Origin: an uncultured Hyphomonas sp.
Lineage (GTDB): Bacteria; Pseudomonadota; Alphaproteobacteria; Caulobacterales; Hyphomonadaceae
Reading direction: 5' to 3'
DNA: 64,000 nt
NCBI RefSeq assembly: GCF_963675305.1
Contig: NZ_OY776147.1
Span: 1,922,001 to 1,986,000, forward strand
Position numbers and translations under genes: made by a program
The notes under the pieces: model-generated
Databases searched by the model: none
What the model saw: only the letters and a program-made list of their open reading frames with translations
Told to the model about the DNA's origin: nothing
Shown here: positions 29,719-38,509 of the stretch, one piece after another
How positions within the stretch are numbered: position 1 is the first letter of the stretch
Layout: every line of letters starts with the position of its first letter

Positions 29719-32301
29719 ATGAAGAAGTTTAAGTACGGCGCTTCGCTTATCGCGATCGCCGGCATTGCCGCATCACATGCACAAGCTCAGGAAACCGCAC
29801 CGGCTCAGCCGGCTGCAAAGGTTAAGCGCCTTCAGGCTGTCACCGTGACAGCCACCAAACGCGCTGAAAGCGCCCAGAGCATTCCTGTTGCCGTCACAGC
29901 GCTCGGCGAGCAGGAACTGAAAGCGCTCGGCGTGAAAAGCTTCAATGACTATCTGATCCAGCTGCCGGGTGTGACCGCCGGCGGTGCAGGCCCTGGCCAG
30001 AACACGATCTATATCCGCGGCCTCGCTTCAACGACGCCGAACCTGACAGTTGCCGGCGTTGCAGGCCTTGCCCCGAACGTCAGCTTCTATCTCGATGAGC
30101 AGCCGCTGGCCCAGCCGGGCCGTAACCTCGACGTCTACGCTGCCGATATCGAGCGCGTGGAAGTCCTCTCCGGTCCGCAGGGCACGCTCTTCGGGGCCAG
30201 CTCGCAGGCCGGTACGGTCCGCATGATCACCAACAAGCCGTCGCTGAATGGCTTTGATGCAGGCTTCAGCGCGTCCACCTCGTTCACCGATGGCGGTGAG
30301 ATGAGCAACAGTGTCGAAGCGATGGTCAATCTGCCGGTCAGCGACAAGTTCGCTGTCCGCGGCGTGGTCTACACCGACACACAGGGCGGCTATATCGACA
30401 ATGTCGGCGGCGTTCTGACCGCTGAAGAATCCGGACGCTTCCGTACGGCAGGCACCGTTCGTGCCAATGGCGTTCCGGTCAGCACGCAGCGCGAGGGCTT
30501 CCAGGCCGGCGCTGACCTTTCCAACGTCAATTTCATTGCTGCCAACAACGGCACCATTGCCGAAAACGACATCAATGACGTGACGTATCAGGGCTTCCGC
30601 CTGAGCGGCCTGTATGAAATCAACGAGGACTGGGACATCCTGCTCCAGCACTCGCAACAGCAGATCGATGCCGAAGGCGTCTTCTCTGCCGATCCGGAAC
30701 TGGACGATTACGACATCGTCCGCTTCACGCCGGAAAGCACCGAGGACAAGTTCAGCAACACCGCCTGGACGGTGAACGGCCGCCTCGGCGCTCTCGAAGC
30801 CATCTACACCGGTGCGTATACTGAGCGCACCACGGAACAGGTGGTCGACTATTCCGACTATCTCTTCGTCGGCCAGTACCTGCCCTACTATATCTGCGAC
30901 TATTCGGTGACCTATCCGGCCGCCGGCGTTGCCCCGACAGGCACATGCTATGCGCCGAACCTCTATGTGACATCGGACAGCGAAACCAAGGTCCAGACGC
31001 ACGAGCTCCGCTTCAATACGCCGGAACAGTATCGCTGGCGCGCGACATTCGGCGGCTTCTTCAGCGACCTGGAACTCGCAGAACGCAACGACTTCGTCTA
31101 TCCGGGATCGACTCAGGTTGCGTACACGGACGGCACGATCGGATTTGCCCCGAACTATCCGCTGACCAATACCGACGTCACCGGAGAGATCGGCAGCGCA
31201 TATCCGGGTTATTACAGCGAAGCGGGGCCGTTCCCGGCGGGCGTTATCTTCCGCAACGATGTGAAACGGACGGACAAGCAATTCGGCATCTTTGGCGAAG
31301 CGTCCTTCGACATCACCGACCAGTTCTCGCTGACCCTCGGCGCACGTTACTATGATGTCGAGGTGGATCTCGAAGGCAGCGCCAACTCGTCCTTCTACAA
31401 CCTCTTCACCGAAAGCGACCAACAGGTCTTCGGTACCAACATCTCCTATATCTACGGCCCAGACAGGCCGGCGGGTAACCCGGACAAGGCCGCCACAGAC
31501 GGCATGATCTACAAGGTCACCGGCGAGTGGACACCGACAGCCGACCTGTTGTTCTATGCGACCTATTCGGAAGGCTTCCGGGCCGGCCTGCTGAACCGCC
31601 CGGGCGGCACGCAGGGACCCGGCGGCTACGTCGTACCGTATGCTGTGGATACGGACGAAGTGAAGAACTATGAACTCGGCTGGAAAACCGAGCTCTTCGA
31701 CAATTCACTCCGCTTCAACGGCTCGGCCTTCTTCGTCAAAGTCGACGGCCTGCAGACCACGATCTTCGATCCGTCGATCGTGAACCTGTTCTTCTCGGAC
31801 AACGCAGCCAACGCGGAAATCAAGGGCGTCGAGGGTGACTTCACCTGGGCCCCGGCCTCCATTGACGGTCTCACCGTCGCGGGCGCCTTCTCCTTCCTGG
31901 ATACGGAGATCACGGAAGTCCTGGTGCCGACCAATGATGTTGTCAAAGGATCGGACCTCGCCTTCGCACCATCCTATCAGGGGAACCTGCGCTTCCGCTA
32001 TGAGTGGGATCTTGAACAGCAGATTGCCGGCCAGTCGCTCCGTGCCCATGTGATGCCACAGGTCGTCATCTCCGATGACTCGTTCACCGATGTGATCGAG
32101 ATCAACAAGATGAAGCTCGACGGCTATACGACGCTTGGCGCTTCCGCTGGCGTGACGGGTGACAACTGGACGGCTGAACTCTTCGCCACCAACCTGACGA
32201 ATGAGTATGCAGCCCTCAGCGGCAGCTTTGTCTATGACCGCGAACGCATCACGCCGATGCGGCCACGGACAATTGGCTTCCGCTTCTCCTACGACTACTA
32301 G
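29719..32301 (+). CDS. TonB-dependent outer-membrane receptor
   Basis: An 860-residue receptor with a signal peptide (MKKFKYGASLIAIAGIAASHAQAQ), a TonB-box-like stretch (LQAVTVTATKRAE), a plug domain (SIPVAVTALGEQELKALGVKSF, IYIRGLAS, RVEVLSGPQGTLFGASSQAGTVRMITNKP) and a 22-strand barrel that ends in the aromatic FRFSYDY. It imports a ligand across the outer membrane using TonB energy. The ligand is unknown; this class in Caulobacterales and Sphingomonadales often takes up carbohydrates or other organics. A perfect terminator follows. The 242-base leader holds a duplicated ATTATCGAA and a small hairpin. Confidence 0.93.
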   Translation: MKKFKYGASLIAIAGIAASHAQAQETAPAQPAAKVKRLQAVTVTATKRAESAQSIPVAVTALGEQELKALGVKSFNDYLIQLPGVTAGGAGPGQNTIYIRGLASTTPNLTVAGVAGLAPNVSFYLDEQPLAQPGRNLDVYAADIERVEVLSGPQGTLFGASSQAGTVRMITNKPSLNGFDAGFSASTSFTDGGEMSNSVEAMVNLPVSDKFAVRGVVYTDTQGGYIDNVGGVLTAEESGRFRTAGTVRANGVPVSTQREGFQAGADLSNVNFIAANNGTIAENDINDVTYQGFRLSGLYEINEDWDILLQHSQQQIDAEGVFSADPELDDYDIVRFTPESTEDKFSNTAWTVNGRLGALEAIYTGAYTERTTEQVVDYSDYLFVGQYLPYYICDYSVTYPAAGVAPTGTCYAPNLYVTSDSETKVQTHELRFNTPEQYRWRATFGGFFSDLELAERNDFVYPGSTQVAYTDGTIGFAPNYPLTNTDVTGEIGSAYPGYYSEAGPFPAGVIFRNDVKRTDKQFGIFGEASFDITDQFSLTLGARYYDVEVDLEGSANSSFYNLFTESDQQVFGTNISYIYGPDRPAGNPDKAATDGMIYKVTGEWTPTADLLFYATYSEGFRAGLLNRPGGTQGPGGYVVPYAVDTDEVKNYELGWKTELFDNSLRFNGSAFFVKVDGLQTTIFDPSIVNLFFSDNAANAEIKGVEGDFTWAPASIDGLTVAGAFSFLDTEITEVLVPTNDVVKGSDLAFAPSYQGNLRFRYEWDLEQQIAGQSLRAHVMPQVVISDDSFTDVIEINKMKLDGYTTLGASAGVTGDNWTAELFATNLTNEYAALSGSFVYDRERITPMRPRTIGFRFSYDY

Positions 32302-32326
32302 GACAGCCCAAGACTTGATCCTGAAG

Positions 32327-32360
32327 CAGCGCCCTGACACTTTCAGGGCGCTGTTTTCTT
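32327..32360 (+). terminator. Rho-independent terminator after the TonB-dependent receptor
   Basis: Perfect 11-bp stem CAGCGCCCTGA / TCAGGGCGCTG with loop CACTT, followed by TTTTCTT. It lies 26 bases after the receptor stop and 22 before the next gene, so the sulfotransferase is either on a readthrough transcript or has its own promoter. Confidence 0.9.
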
Positions 32361-32381
32361 ATTGAAGGAATACCCGACGCA

Positions 32382-34373
32382 ATGACCGACCTGGCCGCCC
32401 CGGAAAACGCCCTGCAGCAGGCGCAGAAAGCCATTCAGGCTGGCGATTTCCAGGCCGCGTCGAAAATCACCGATGATATACTGGCAACGCAGCCGCAGAA
32501 CCGCGACGCGCTCTACATGGCGGCTGTCTGCGCCCGGTATCAGAACCGGCATGACGACGCCTTCGCGCGCCTTGCTGAACTGAAAGCGGCCTCGCCGGAT
32601 TATGGCCGGGCCTGGCAGGAAGAAGGCCACCTGCGCCGGAAACTGGGAGACAATGCCGGTGCCCTGACAGCATTCGAGCGCGCAACCCGGTACAACCCGT
32701 CCCTCATCGCCAGCTGGAACGCGCAGGCAGACCTGCATACGGCTGCCGGGAACCCTGTTGCCGCGAGCAATGCGCAGGCCCAGGCCCAGCGCCTGCAAGC
32801 CCTGCCCCGCGAACTACTGGCGGTGACCAATCATATCCATGAAGGCCGCATCTTCCGGGCAGAGGAAATCGCGCGCGCCTTCCTCCAGCGCAATCCGACG
32901 CATGTGGAAGGCATGCGCCTGCTCGCCGATATCGGCTCCCGGCTGGGCGTTCAGGAAGATGCCGACTTCCTGCTGGAAAGTGCCGTGGAGCTGGCGCCTG
33001 ACAATATCCAGTTGCGGCTCGACTATATTCAGGTCCTTCGCAAACGTCAGAAATTCGCTGCGGCCCTGGAGCAGGCTCAGATCCTGATGGACCGCGACCC
33101 GGACAATCCGGTCTTCCAGTCCCACTATGCGATTGAGAGCATGCAGGCCGGGGACTATGAGACAGCGCTCGATTACTTCGAACGTGTCCTGAGCGTGCTT
33201 CCAGATGATCCTGCCACACTCGTATCCCGCGGCCACGCCCTGAAGACCTATGGCCGGACAGACGACGCCATCGCCTCCTATCGCCGCGCGGCCGAAGTCG
33301 CTCCGGGGCATGGCGATGCTTGGTACGGCCTGGCCAATCTAAAGACCTATCGTTTCAGCGATGCCGAATTGACCGCCATGGAAGCGGCTGCGGCCTCTCC
33401 TGACCTGGATCATGCTTCGCGCATTCATATCGCCTTCGCCCTCGGCAAGGCCCGTGAAGACCGCAAGGATTACGACAAGGCATTTGAGGCCTACGCCAGC
33501 GGCAATGCCCTTAAACACCAGACCGTAAGATATACGACCGAACAAATGCAGGCGGAACTGTCGGCGCAGAAGACCCATTGCACGCAGGACCTGTTTGAAA
33601 AACAGTCCGGCAAAGGCTGTCCGGCCCCGGACCCGATCTTTATTGTGGGCCTGCCGCGCGCCGGGTCCACGCTGATCGAGCAAATCCTGGCCTCGCACCC
33701 GCAAGTCGACGGCACGCTGGAACTCCCCAACATCCTCTCACTGGCCCACCGTCTGCGCGGCCGGAGCCAGATCACGGACCGGGACCGTTATCCGCGCATC
33801 CTGCACGACATGAGCAAGGAAGACCTCGGCGCGCTTGGCGAGGACTATATTGAGAATACCCGCATCCACCGGCAGGGCGCGCCTTTCTTCACGGACAAGA
33901 TGCCGAACAATTTCCGGCATATCGGCCTGATCCATCTCATCCTGCCGAATGCGAAAATCATCGATGCGCGCCGCAACCCGATGGATTGCTGCTGGTCGGG
34001 CTTCAAACAACTCTTCGCCGAGGGCCAGGAATTCACCTACAGCCTGAAAGACATCGGCCATTACTACCGCGCGTATGTCGACCTGATGGAACACTGGGAC
34101 ACTGTCCTGCCGCCGGGGCGCATATTGCGGGTCCAGCATGAAGACGTTCTGGATGACCTTGAAGGCCAGGTGCGCAGGTTGCTCGATTATTGCGGCCTGC
34201 CCTTTGATGAGCGGTGTGTGAACTTCCACCAGACGGAACGCGCCGTCAGGACAGCCAGCTCCGAACAGGTCCGACGCCCGATCAACAAGGCAGGACTTGA
34301 ACAATGGCGCCCATATGAGGCACATCTTGGCCCTCTGAAAACTGCGCTGGGCCCGGGTCTTGCGCCCCTATAG
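32382..34373 (+). CDS. TPR-repeat sulfotransferase family protein
   Basis: A 663-residue protein. The N-terminal 400 residues are tetratricopeptide repeats (for example AGDYETALDYFERVLSVLPDDPATLVSRGHAL). The C-terminal 260 residues are a sulfotransferase domain with the 5'-phosphosulfate-binding loop FIVGLPRAGSTLIEQILASHP (about residues 420-440) and a 3'-phosphate region IIDARRNPMDCCWSGFKQLF. It would transfer sulfate from PAPS to an unknown acceptor. TPR-sulfotransferases sit beside TonB-dependent receptors in many Alphaproteobacteria, which suggests a shared but undefined function. No membrane segment or signal peptide is seen. Confidence 0.87.
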   Translation: MTDLAAPENALQQAQKAIQAGDFQAASKITDDILATQPQNRDALYMAAVCARYQNRHDDAFARLAELKAASPDYGRAWQEEGHLRRKLGDNAGALTAFERATRYNPSLIASWNAQADLHTAAGNPVAASNAQAQAQRLQALPRELLAVTNHIHEGRIFRAEEIARAFLQRNPTHVEGMRLLADIGSRLGVQEDADFLLESAVELAPDNIQLRLDYIQVLRKRQKFAAALEQAQILMDRDPDNPVFQSHYAIESMQAGDYETALDYFERVLSVLPDDPATLVSRGHALKTYGRTDDAIASYRRAAEVAPGHGDAWYGLANLKTYRFSDAELTAMEAAAASPDLDHASRIHIAFALGKAREDRKDYDKAFEAYASGNALKHQTVRYTTEQMQAELSAQKTHCTQDLFEKQSGKGCPAPDPIFIVGLPRAGSTLIEQILASHPQVDGTLELPNILSLAHRLRGRSQITDRDRYPRILHDMSKEDLGALGEDYIENTRIHRQGAPFFTDKMPNNFRHIGLIHLILPNAKIIDARRNPMDCCWSGFKQLFAEGQEFTYSLKDIGHYYRAYVDLMEHWDTVLPPGRILRVQHEDVLDDLEGQVRRLLDYCGLPFDERCVNFHQTERAVRTASSEQVRRPINKAGLEQWRPYEAHLGPLKTALGPGLAPL

Positions 34374-34384
34374 GTTCAAGACCA

Positions 34385-34867
34385 TTGAACACACGATCTG
34401 AAGACGCACTTATCGCTCTGCGCAGGATCCAGCGGATGACTGAGCTGGCATCCAAGCGCCTTGCCCGGACCGCGGGATTGACCCCGTCGCAGCTGAGCGT
34501 GCTGCGCATCCTCACGGAATTTCCCGAAGTGTCGGCGGGCTATCTCGCCCAGGCCACGCAATTGAAACACGCCACCATCACAAGCCTGATCGACAAGCTC
34601 GAAGCGCGCGGCCTCATCTCACGCCGCAAGTGCGATGAAGACAAACGCCGCGTCTGGTTACGTCTCCTGCCAGCAGGCAAGGCAGCCCTGGCGGATGCGC
34701 CAGACCCGTTGCACCAGATATTCTCTGAACGCTTCAATGCCCTGCCGGACTGGCAACAAGCCATGCTGATTGCCTCGCTGGAGCAGGTGACCAATTTGCT
34801 GGATGCAGAAAATCTTGAAGCTGCGCCTGTTCTCCAGATGGGAGAGCTCGACAAGGAACCCCTATAG
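34385..34867 (+). CDS. MarR-family transcriptional regulator
   Basis: A 160-residue winged-helix regulator that starts at TTG (34385), needed to include helix 1. The DNA-binding region LAQATQLKHATITSLIDKLEARGLISRRKCDEDKRRVWLRLLPAG is typical MarR. Only 11 bases separate it from the sulfotransferase stop, so it may be co-transcribed with it. The ligand and targets are unknown. Confidence 0.85.
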   Translation: MNTRSEDALIALRRIQRMTELASKRLARTAGLTPSQLSVLRILTEFPEVSAGYLAQATQLKHATITSLIDKLEARGLISRRKCDEDKRRVWLRLLPAGKAALADAPDPLHQIFSERFNALPDWQQAMLIASLEQVTNLLDAENLEAAPVLQMGELDKEPL

Positions 34868-34990
34868 CCTCGGCAGATAAACCAGGTCGGCCGCGCCTCC
34901 CCGTCGAAGCCTTCCGCCTCATTAGTTTCCCGTTTCCCATGACGCTGGTTACTTTGCGAACGTGATCGCCGCTACACCCAACTATTAGAG

Positions 34991-35052
34991 GTGTCGGACT
35001 TGACGTGCCCGCCGGTATGCCAAGTCTGCGGATTGAGCCGTCCGGGAGACAC
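34991..35052 (+). ncRNA. Possible structured leader RNA of the NCS2 permease gene
   Basis: Nested pairing gives a three-way-junction shape: an outer helix GTGTC (34991-34995) with GACAC (35048-35052), hairpin 1 GACTTG (34997-35002) with CAAGTC (35021-35026), and hairpin 2 CGGA (35029-35032) with TCCG (35041-35044). It ends 10 bases before the preferred ATG. The helices are short and no known purine-riboswitch core is present, so this is a speculative regulatory leader. Confidence 0.25.
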
Positions 35053-35062
35053 TGGCGTTAAG

Positions 35063-36361
35063 ATGCTGAACAAGCTTTTCGATCTCGATGCTCGAGGGAC
35101 GACCGCCCGAACGGAAATCATAGCCGGCATCACGACCTTTCTCGCGATGTCCTACATCATCTTCGTGAACCCCGACATTCTGGCAAATGCCGGCATGGAC
35201 AGAGGCGCCGTATTCGTCGCGACCTGCCTGTCTGCTGCAATCGGCTCCGCCATCATGGGGCTCTACGCAAACTACCCGATCGCAATTGCGCCGGGGATGG
35301 GGCTGAACGCCTATTTCACCTATGGCGTGGTGATCGGCATGGGCCTGACCTGGCAAGTCGCGCTCGCTGCTGTGTTCATGTCAGGCATCATTTTTGTCGC
35401 ACTGAGTTTACTGCCGATCCGCGAATGGATCATCAACGCCATTCCGATGGAACTGAAAATGGCCATCTCCGCCGGGATCGGGTTGTTCCTGATCATCATC
35501 GGGCTGAGCGGTGTTGGCATAATCGTGTCCCACCCGGCGACAATCGTCAGCCTCGGCGATCTGGGTCAGACACCCGCCCTTCTGGCGATCATGTGCTTCT
35601 TCCTGATCGGGATATTGGAGGCACGGAAGGTGCCCGGAGGCATTCTGATCAGCATTCTGGTGACGACGATTACGGGCGTTCTGATCGGCGCGGCACCTCC
35701 GCCGGGCCTGGTCTCTTTGCCTCCCTCCATCGAGCCAACATTGTTCGCACTCGACTGGTCTCAGGCGCTGGAAGTGGGTATCGCGGTAGTCGTGATCTCC
35801 TTTCTGTTTGTGGACATGTTCGACACGGCAGGCACGCTTGTCTCTGTCGCGCACAGGGCGGGCCTGCTGGACGAGAAAGGGCACGTCATCAACCTTCGCA
35901 AAGCCCTGATTGCGGACAGTACGGCGACGGTGGCCGGCGCAGCGCTGGGGACCTCCTCTGCGACCAGCTACATTGAGAGCATTGCAGGCGTGAAAGCGGG
36001 AGGCCGCACGGGGCTGACGGCCGTAACAGTCGCAGGTCTGTTTTGCCTTGCCCTGTTTTTCGCGCCGCTGGCCAGCGCAGTGCAGCCCTACGCCACCATG
36101 CCAGCGCTTGTTTATGTCGGATGCCTCATGACCGGTGGCCTGACGCATGTGAACTGGTCAGAGCCGACATCATTCATGCCCGCTGTGATCACAGCCGTCG
36201 CCATGCCGCTGACCTATTCTATCGCAAACGGCATCGGTCTCGGCATCATTGTCTATGTCGTTCTGAAAGCAGGTGCAGGCCGGTGGAAAGACATCAGTCC
36301 CGGCGCGCTTGTCCTTGCTGCCGCCTTCCTGGCCAAGTTCACCTTTCTCGACTCCGTCTGA
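35063..36361 (+). CDS. NCS2-family purine permease (AzgA/PbuG-like)
   Basis: A 432-residue inner-membrane transporter from the ATG at 35063 (MLNKLFDL); an upstream GTG would add an unlikely Cys-rich leader. Motifs GITTFLAMSYIIFVNP, IAPGMGLNAYFTYGVV, FVDMFDTAGTLVSVAHRAGLL and SATSYIESIAGVKAGGRTGLTAV define the AzgA-type hypoxanthine/guanine/adenine permease group. It probably imports purine bases with protons. It is followed after 17 bases by a lipoprotein nucleosidase that could supply its substrate. Confidence 0.9.
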   Translation: MLNKLFDLDARGTTARTEIIAGITTFLAMSYIIFVNPDILANAGMDRGAVFVATCLSAAIGSAIMGLYANYPIAIAPGMGLNAYFTYGVVIGMGLTWQVALAAVFMSGIIFVALSLLPIREWIINAIPMELKMAISAGIGLFLIIIGLSGVGIIVSHPATIVSLGDLGQTPALLAIMCFFLIGILEARKVPGGILISILVTTITGVLIGAAPPPGLVSLPPSIEPTLFALDWSQALEVGIAVVVISFLFVDMFDTAGTLVSVAHRAGLLDEKGHVINLRKALIADSTATVAGAALGTSSATSYIESIAGVKAGGRTGLTAVTVAGLFCLALFFAPLASAVQPYATMPALVYVGCLMTGGLTHVNWSEPTSFMPAVITAVAMPLTYSIANGIGLGIIVYVVLKAGAGRWKDISPGALVLAAAFLAKFTFLDSV

Positions 36362-36378
36362 TCAGAAAGGCGGCCTCC

Positions 36379-37377
36379 ATGATGCACTCTCTTTTCGGCA
36401 AGCTCGTTTCATTTCTGATGCTTGTGTCAGTCAGTCTCGCGGCGGCCTGCGCGACGCAACCATCCGAGGCGACCCCCGAACCGGCGGCAAGCGCCGTCCG
36501 GATCGTTGCGGATACACGTGCTCGGATTGCTATCGCCACGGCGTATGGTCCGGAATTCCGGGTGCTCCTGCCCTCACTTGAATACGCCGAGGAACACAAG
36601 GTCCAGGGCGTCTCCTATTGGACCGGGGAGTTGGCGGGTCAGCCGGTTGTCCTGTTCAAAACCGGGGTGAGCATCGTCAACGCCACCATGAACACCCAGC
36701 GGCTGGTGGACGAATTCAATATCACGCATATCGTGGTCAGCGGCGTTGCCGGCAGTCTCGATCCGGACCTCTCCATTGGCGACGTCATCGTACCGGAGCG
36801 CTGGGCCAAATATGATGAAGCGACATATCTGAGGGAAATTGAACCGGGCGTCTACAAAGCGCCATTCCCCGGTGTCGCGCCGATGGCGCCGCCGTTTGGC
36901 TTTATGGGGACTCGCGGCGTGCGCATTGCCACCCCCGATGACCCGGAACCGGAACCGCGTCTGTGGTTCAGCGCAGACCCCGGCCTTTTGAAGATCGCCG
37001 CCGCGGCCTCTTTGGCAGCAGAGCTCACGCGCTGTGACGAGGAAAGCCGGTGCCTTCCGTCCGAGCCTGTCATCCGGATAGGCGGCGCAGGCCTTTCAGG
37101 TTCCGTCTTCATGGATAACAGAACCTACCGGGACTATCTGCACGAGACGTTTGACGCACAGGTCGTCGAAATGGAAACCGCTGCCATTGCGATGGTCGCT
37201 TATGCCAACGGTATTCCCTTCATCGCCTTCCGCAGCGTTTCGGACCTCGCCGGGGGCGGAGCGGCCAGCCAGAACGAAATACGGGCATTTGAACACCTCG
37301 CCGCGCAAAACTCCGCAGCGCTGGTGTCCGCATTCCTGCAACAGCTTTCCAGCAAGGACAGTTCCGGAAACAATTAG
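36379..37377 (+). CDS. Lipoprotein purine/MTA-type nucleosidase (phosphorylase superfamily)
   Basis: A 332-residue protein. The ATG at 36379 follows AGAAAGG and gives a lipoprotein signal (LLMLVSVSLAAAC, Cys about 24). The mature part is a nucleoside phosphorylase/nucleosidase domain: IAIATAYGPEFRVLLPSLE, FNITHIVVSGVAGSLDPDLSIGDVIVPERWAKYDE, and the active-site region VVEMETAAIAMVAYANGIPFIAFRSVSDLAGGG with the EMET motif. Unlike cytoplasmic MTA/SAH nucleosidases it is apparently exported and lipid-anchored. Together with the permease it would cleave nucleosides in the envelope and import the bases. Confidence 0.82.
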   Translation: MMHSLFGKLVSFLMLVSVSLAAACATQPSEATPEPAASAVRIVADTRARIAIATAYGPEFRVLLPSLEYAEEHKVQGVSYWTGELAGQPVVLFKTGVSIVNATMNTQRLVDEFNITHIVVSGVAGSLDPDLSIGDVIVPERWAKYDEATYLREIEPGVYKAPFPGVAPMAPPFGFMGTRGVRIATPDDPEPEPRLWFSADPGLLKIAAAASLAAELTRCDEESRCLPSEPVIRIGGAGLSGSVFMDNRTYRDYLHETFDAQVVEMETAAIAMVAYANGIPFIAFRSVSDLAGGGAASQNEIRAFEHLAAQNSAALVSAFLQQLSSKDSSGNN

Positions 37378-37445
37378 GACTTGTACTATCCGCACGCCGG
37401 AATGGCCGCCCCGCAAAGGCAGAGAAGCAAATTGCCTCACGGGCC

Positions 37446-38243
37446 TCAGGAATAGTGAGGCTTCCGCTTTTCGAAAAAGGCCGCAACCCCCTCGGCGAAA
37501 TTCGGATCGTTCGCCGTGAGCATCTGGTTACGGTCCTCAATTGCCATCGCGGCTTCCAGGCCGGACACATCGACCGCGATATTCAGCCCGTCTTTTGTCA
37601 GGCGCAGGCCGAGCGGGGTCGCATGCAGCATGTCCTCGGCAAAGGCCTCCGCCTCCTTGCGCATTTGATTGCCGGGTACGACCCGGTTCGCCAGACCAAT
37701 CTCCATGGCGCGCTGCGCGGAGATAAATCGCCCGGTCAGCATGTATTCGCTCGCAAGAGACATCCCGACCATACGAGGCAGGAAGTAGGAAACACCCATG
37801 TCACAGGACGAAAGCCCGATCCGGATGAAGGCGGCATTCATCCGCGCATCTTCAGCCAGAATGCGAATGTCGGACGCCAGCGCAAGCGCAAAGCCACCCC
37901 CGCTGGCCGCGCCCTGGACGAGGCTGATGATCGGCTGCGGGCATCGCCGCATCGCAACATAGATCTCGGCTATCGACCGCTGGCCATCCAACCCCTGCTC
38001 GATGCTTCGCTTATCATGATTTCCAGAGGACTCTTTAAGGTCCAGCCCCGCACAGAATGCCCGCCCGGCACCCTCCAGAATGACGACACGAACGGACCTG
38101 TCGAAATACAACGACTGGAACACTTCCCTGAGTTCTGAAACCAGCTGCGGATTCAACGCGTTGAGCCGGTCCGGACGGTTCATCCTGATTGTCAGGACCT
38201 CATCAGCCTGCTCAAGAACCAGAGCTTGATCGTCAGATTTCAT
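37446..38243 (-). CDS. Enoyl-CoA hydratase/isomerase family protein
   Basis: A 265-residue crotonase-fold enzyme with LEGAGRAFCAGLDLKE (first oxyanion-hole region) and VQGAASGGGFALALASDIRI (second). The position of the usual second catalytic Glu reads IRIGLSSCDMGVSYFLPRMVG, a variant common in hydratase/isomerase homologues with altered substrates. It likely acts in a beta-oxidation-type pathway. It is divergent from the dienoyl-CoA-reductase-like gene, sharing a 266-base control region. Confidence 0.87.
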   Translation of the reverse strand: MKSDDQALVLEQADEVLTIRMNRPDRLNALNPQLVSELREVFQSLYFDRSVRVVILEGAGRAFCAGLDLKESSGNHDKRSIEQGLDGQRSIAEIYVAMRRCPQPIISLVQGAASGGGFALALASDIRILAEDARMNAAFIRIGLSSCDMGVSYFLPRMVGMSLASEYMLTGRFISAQRAMEIGLANRVVPGNQMRKEAEAFAEDMLHATPLGLRLTKDGLNIAVDVSGLEAAMAIEDRNQMLTANDPNFAEGVAAFFEKRKPHYS

Positions 38244-38470
38244 GGTCTTTCACCTTCGTATTTCCTTCCGGCGATTGTGAAATGACCCGCCCGGTCCAAG
38301 CAAGACCTGCCCTAGCGGAATGACCCTCCGTAGGCCTACTATTTCAATGAATAACTGCCCCGGAAGCATTCCCCGACGGCAGGGGGCACCAGTCATTTCC
38401 GATCCCGAAAAAGCACTCTAAATTGCTTGTGATTTGGGACAGATACCTCGTAACTTCGCGTCTGCCCCGA

Positions 38471-38486
38471 CCTGTCGAAAGACAGG
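38471..38486 (+). promoter_or_regulatory. GAAA-tetraloop hairpin in the divergent control region
   Basis: CCTGTC-GAAA-GACAGG, 23 bases before the oxidoreductase ATG at 38510. A stable GNRA-capped stem in the 5' leader; possible mRNA-stability or translation element. Confidence 0.3.
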
Positions 38487-38509
38487 GCCCACTGCACGAA
38501 CAAGAGACG

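Noticed and set aside
34991..35062. A standard purine (guanine/adenine) riboswitch
   Set aside because: The conserved junction and loop-loop sequences of that class are not present; only generic pairing is seen.
34991..35062. Translation of the purine permease from the GTG at 34991
   Set aside because: The added 24 residues are Cys/Pro-rich and unlike the start of NCS2 permeases, and the sequence can instead fold as a leader; the ATG at 35063 gives the normal length.
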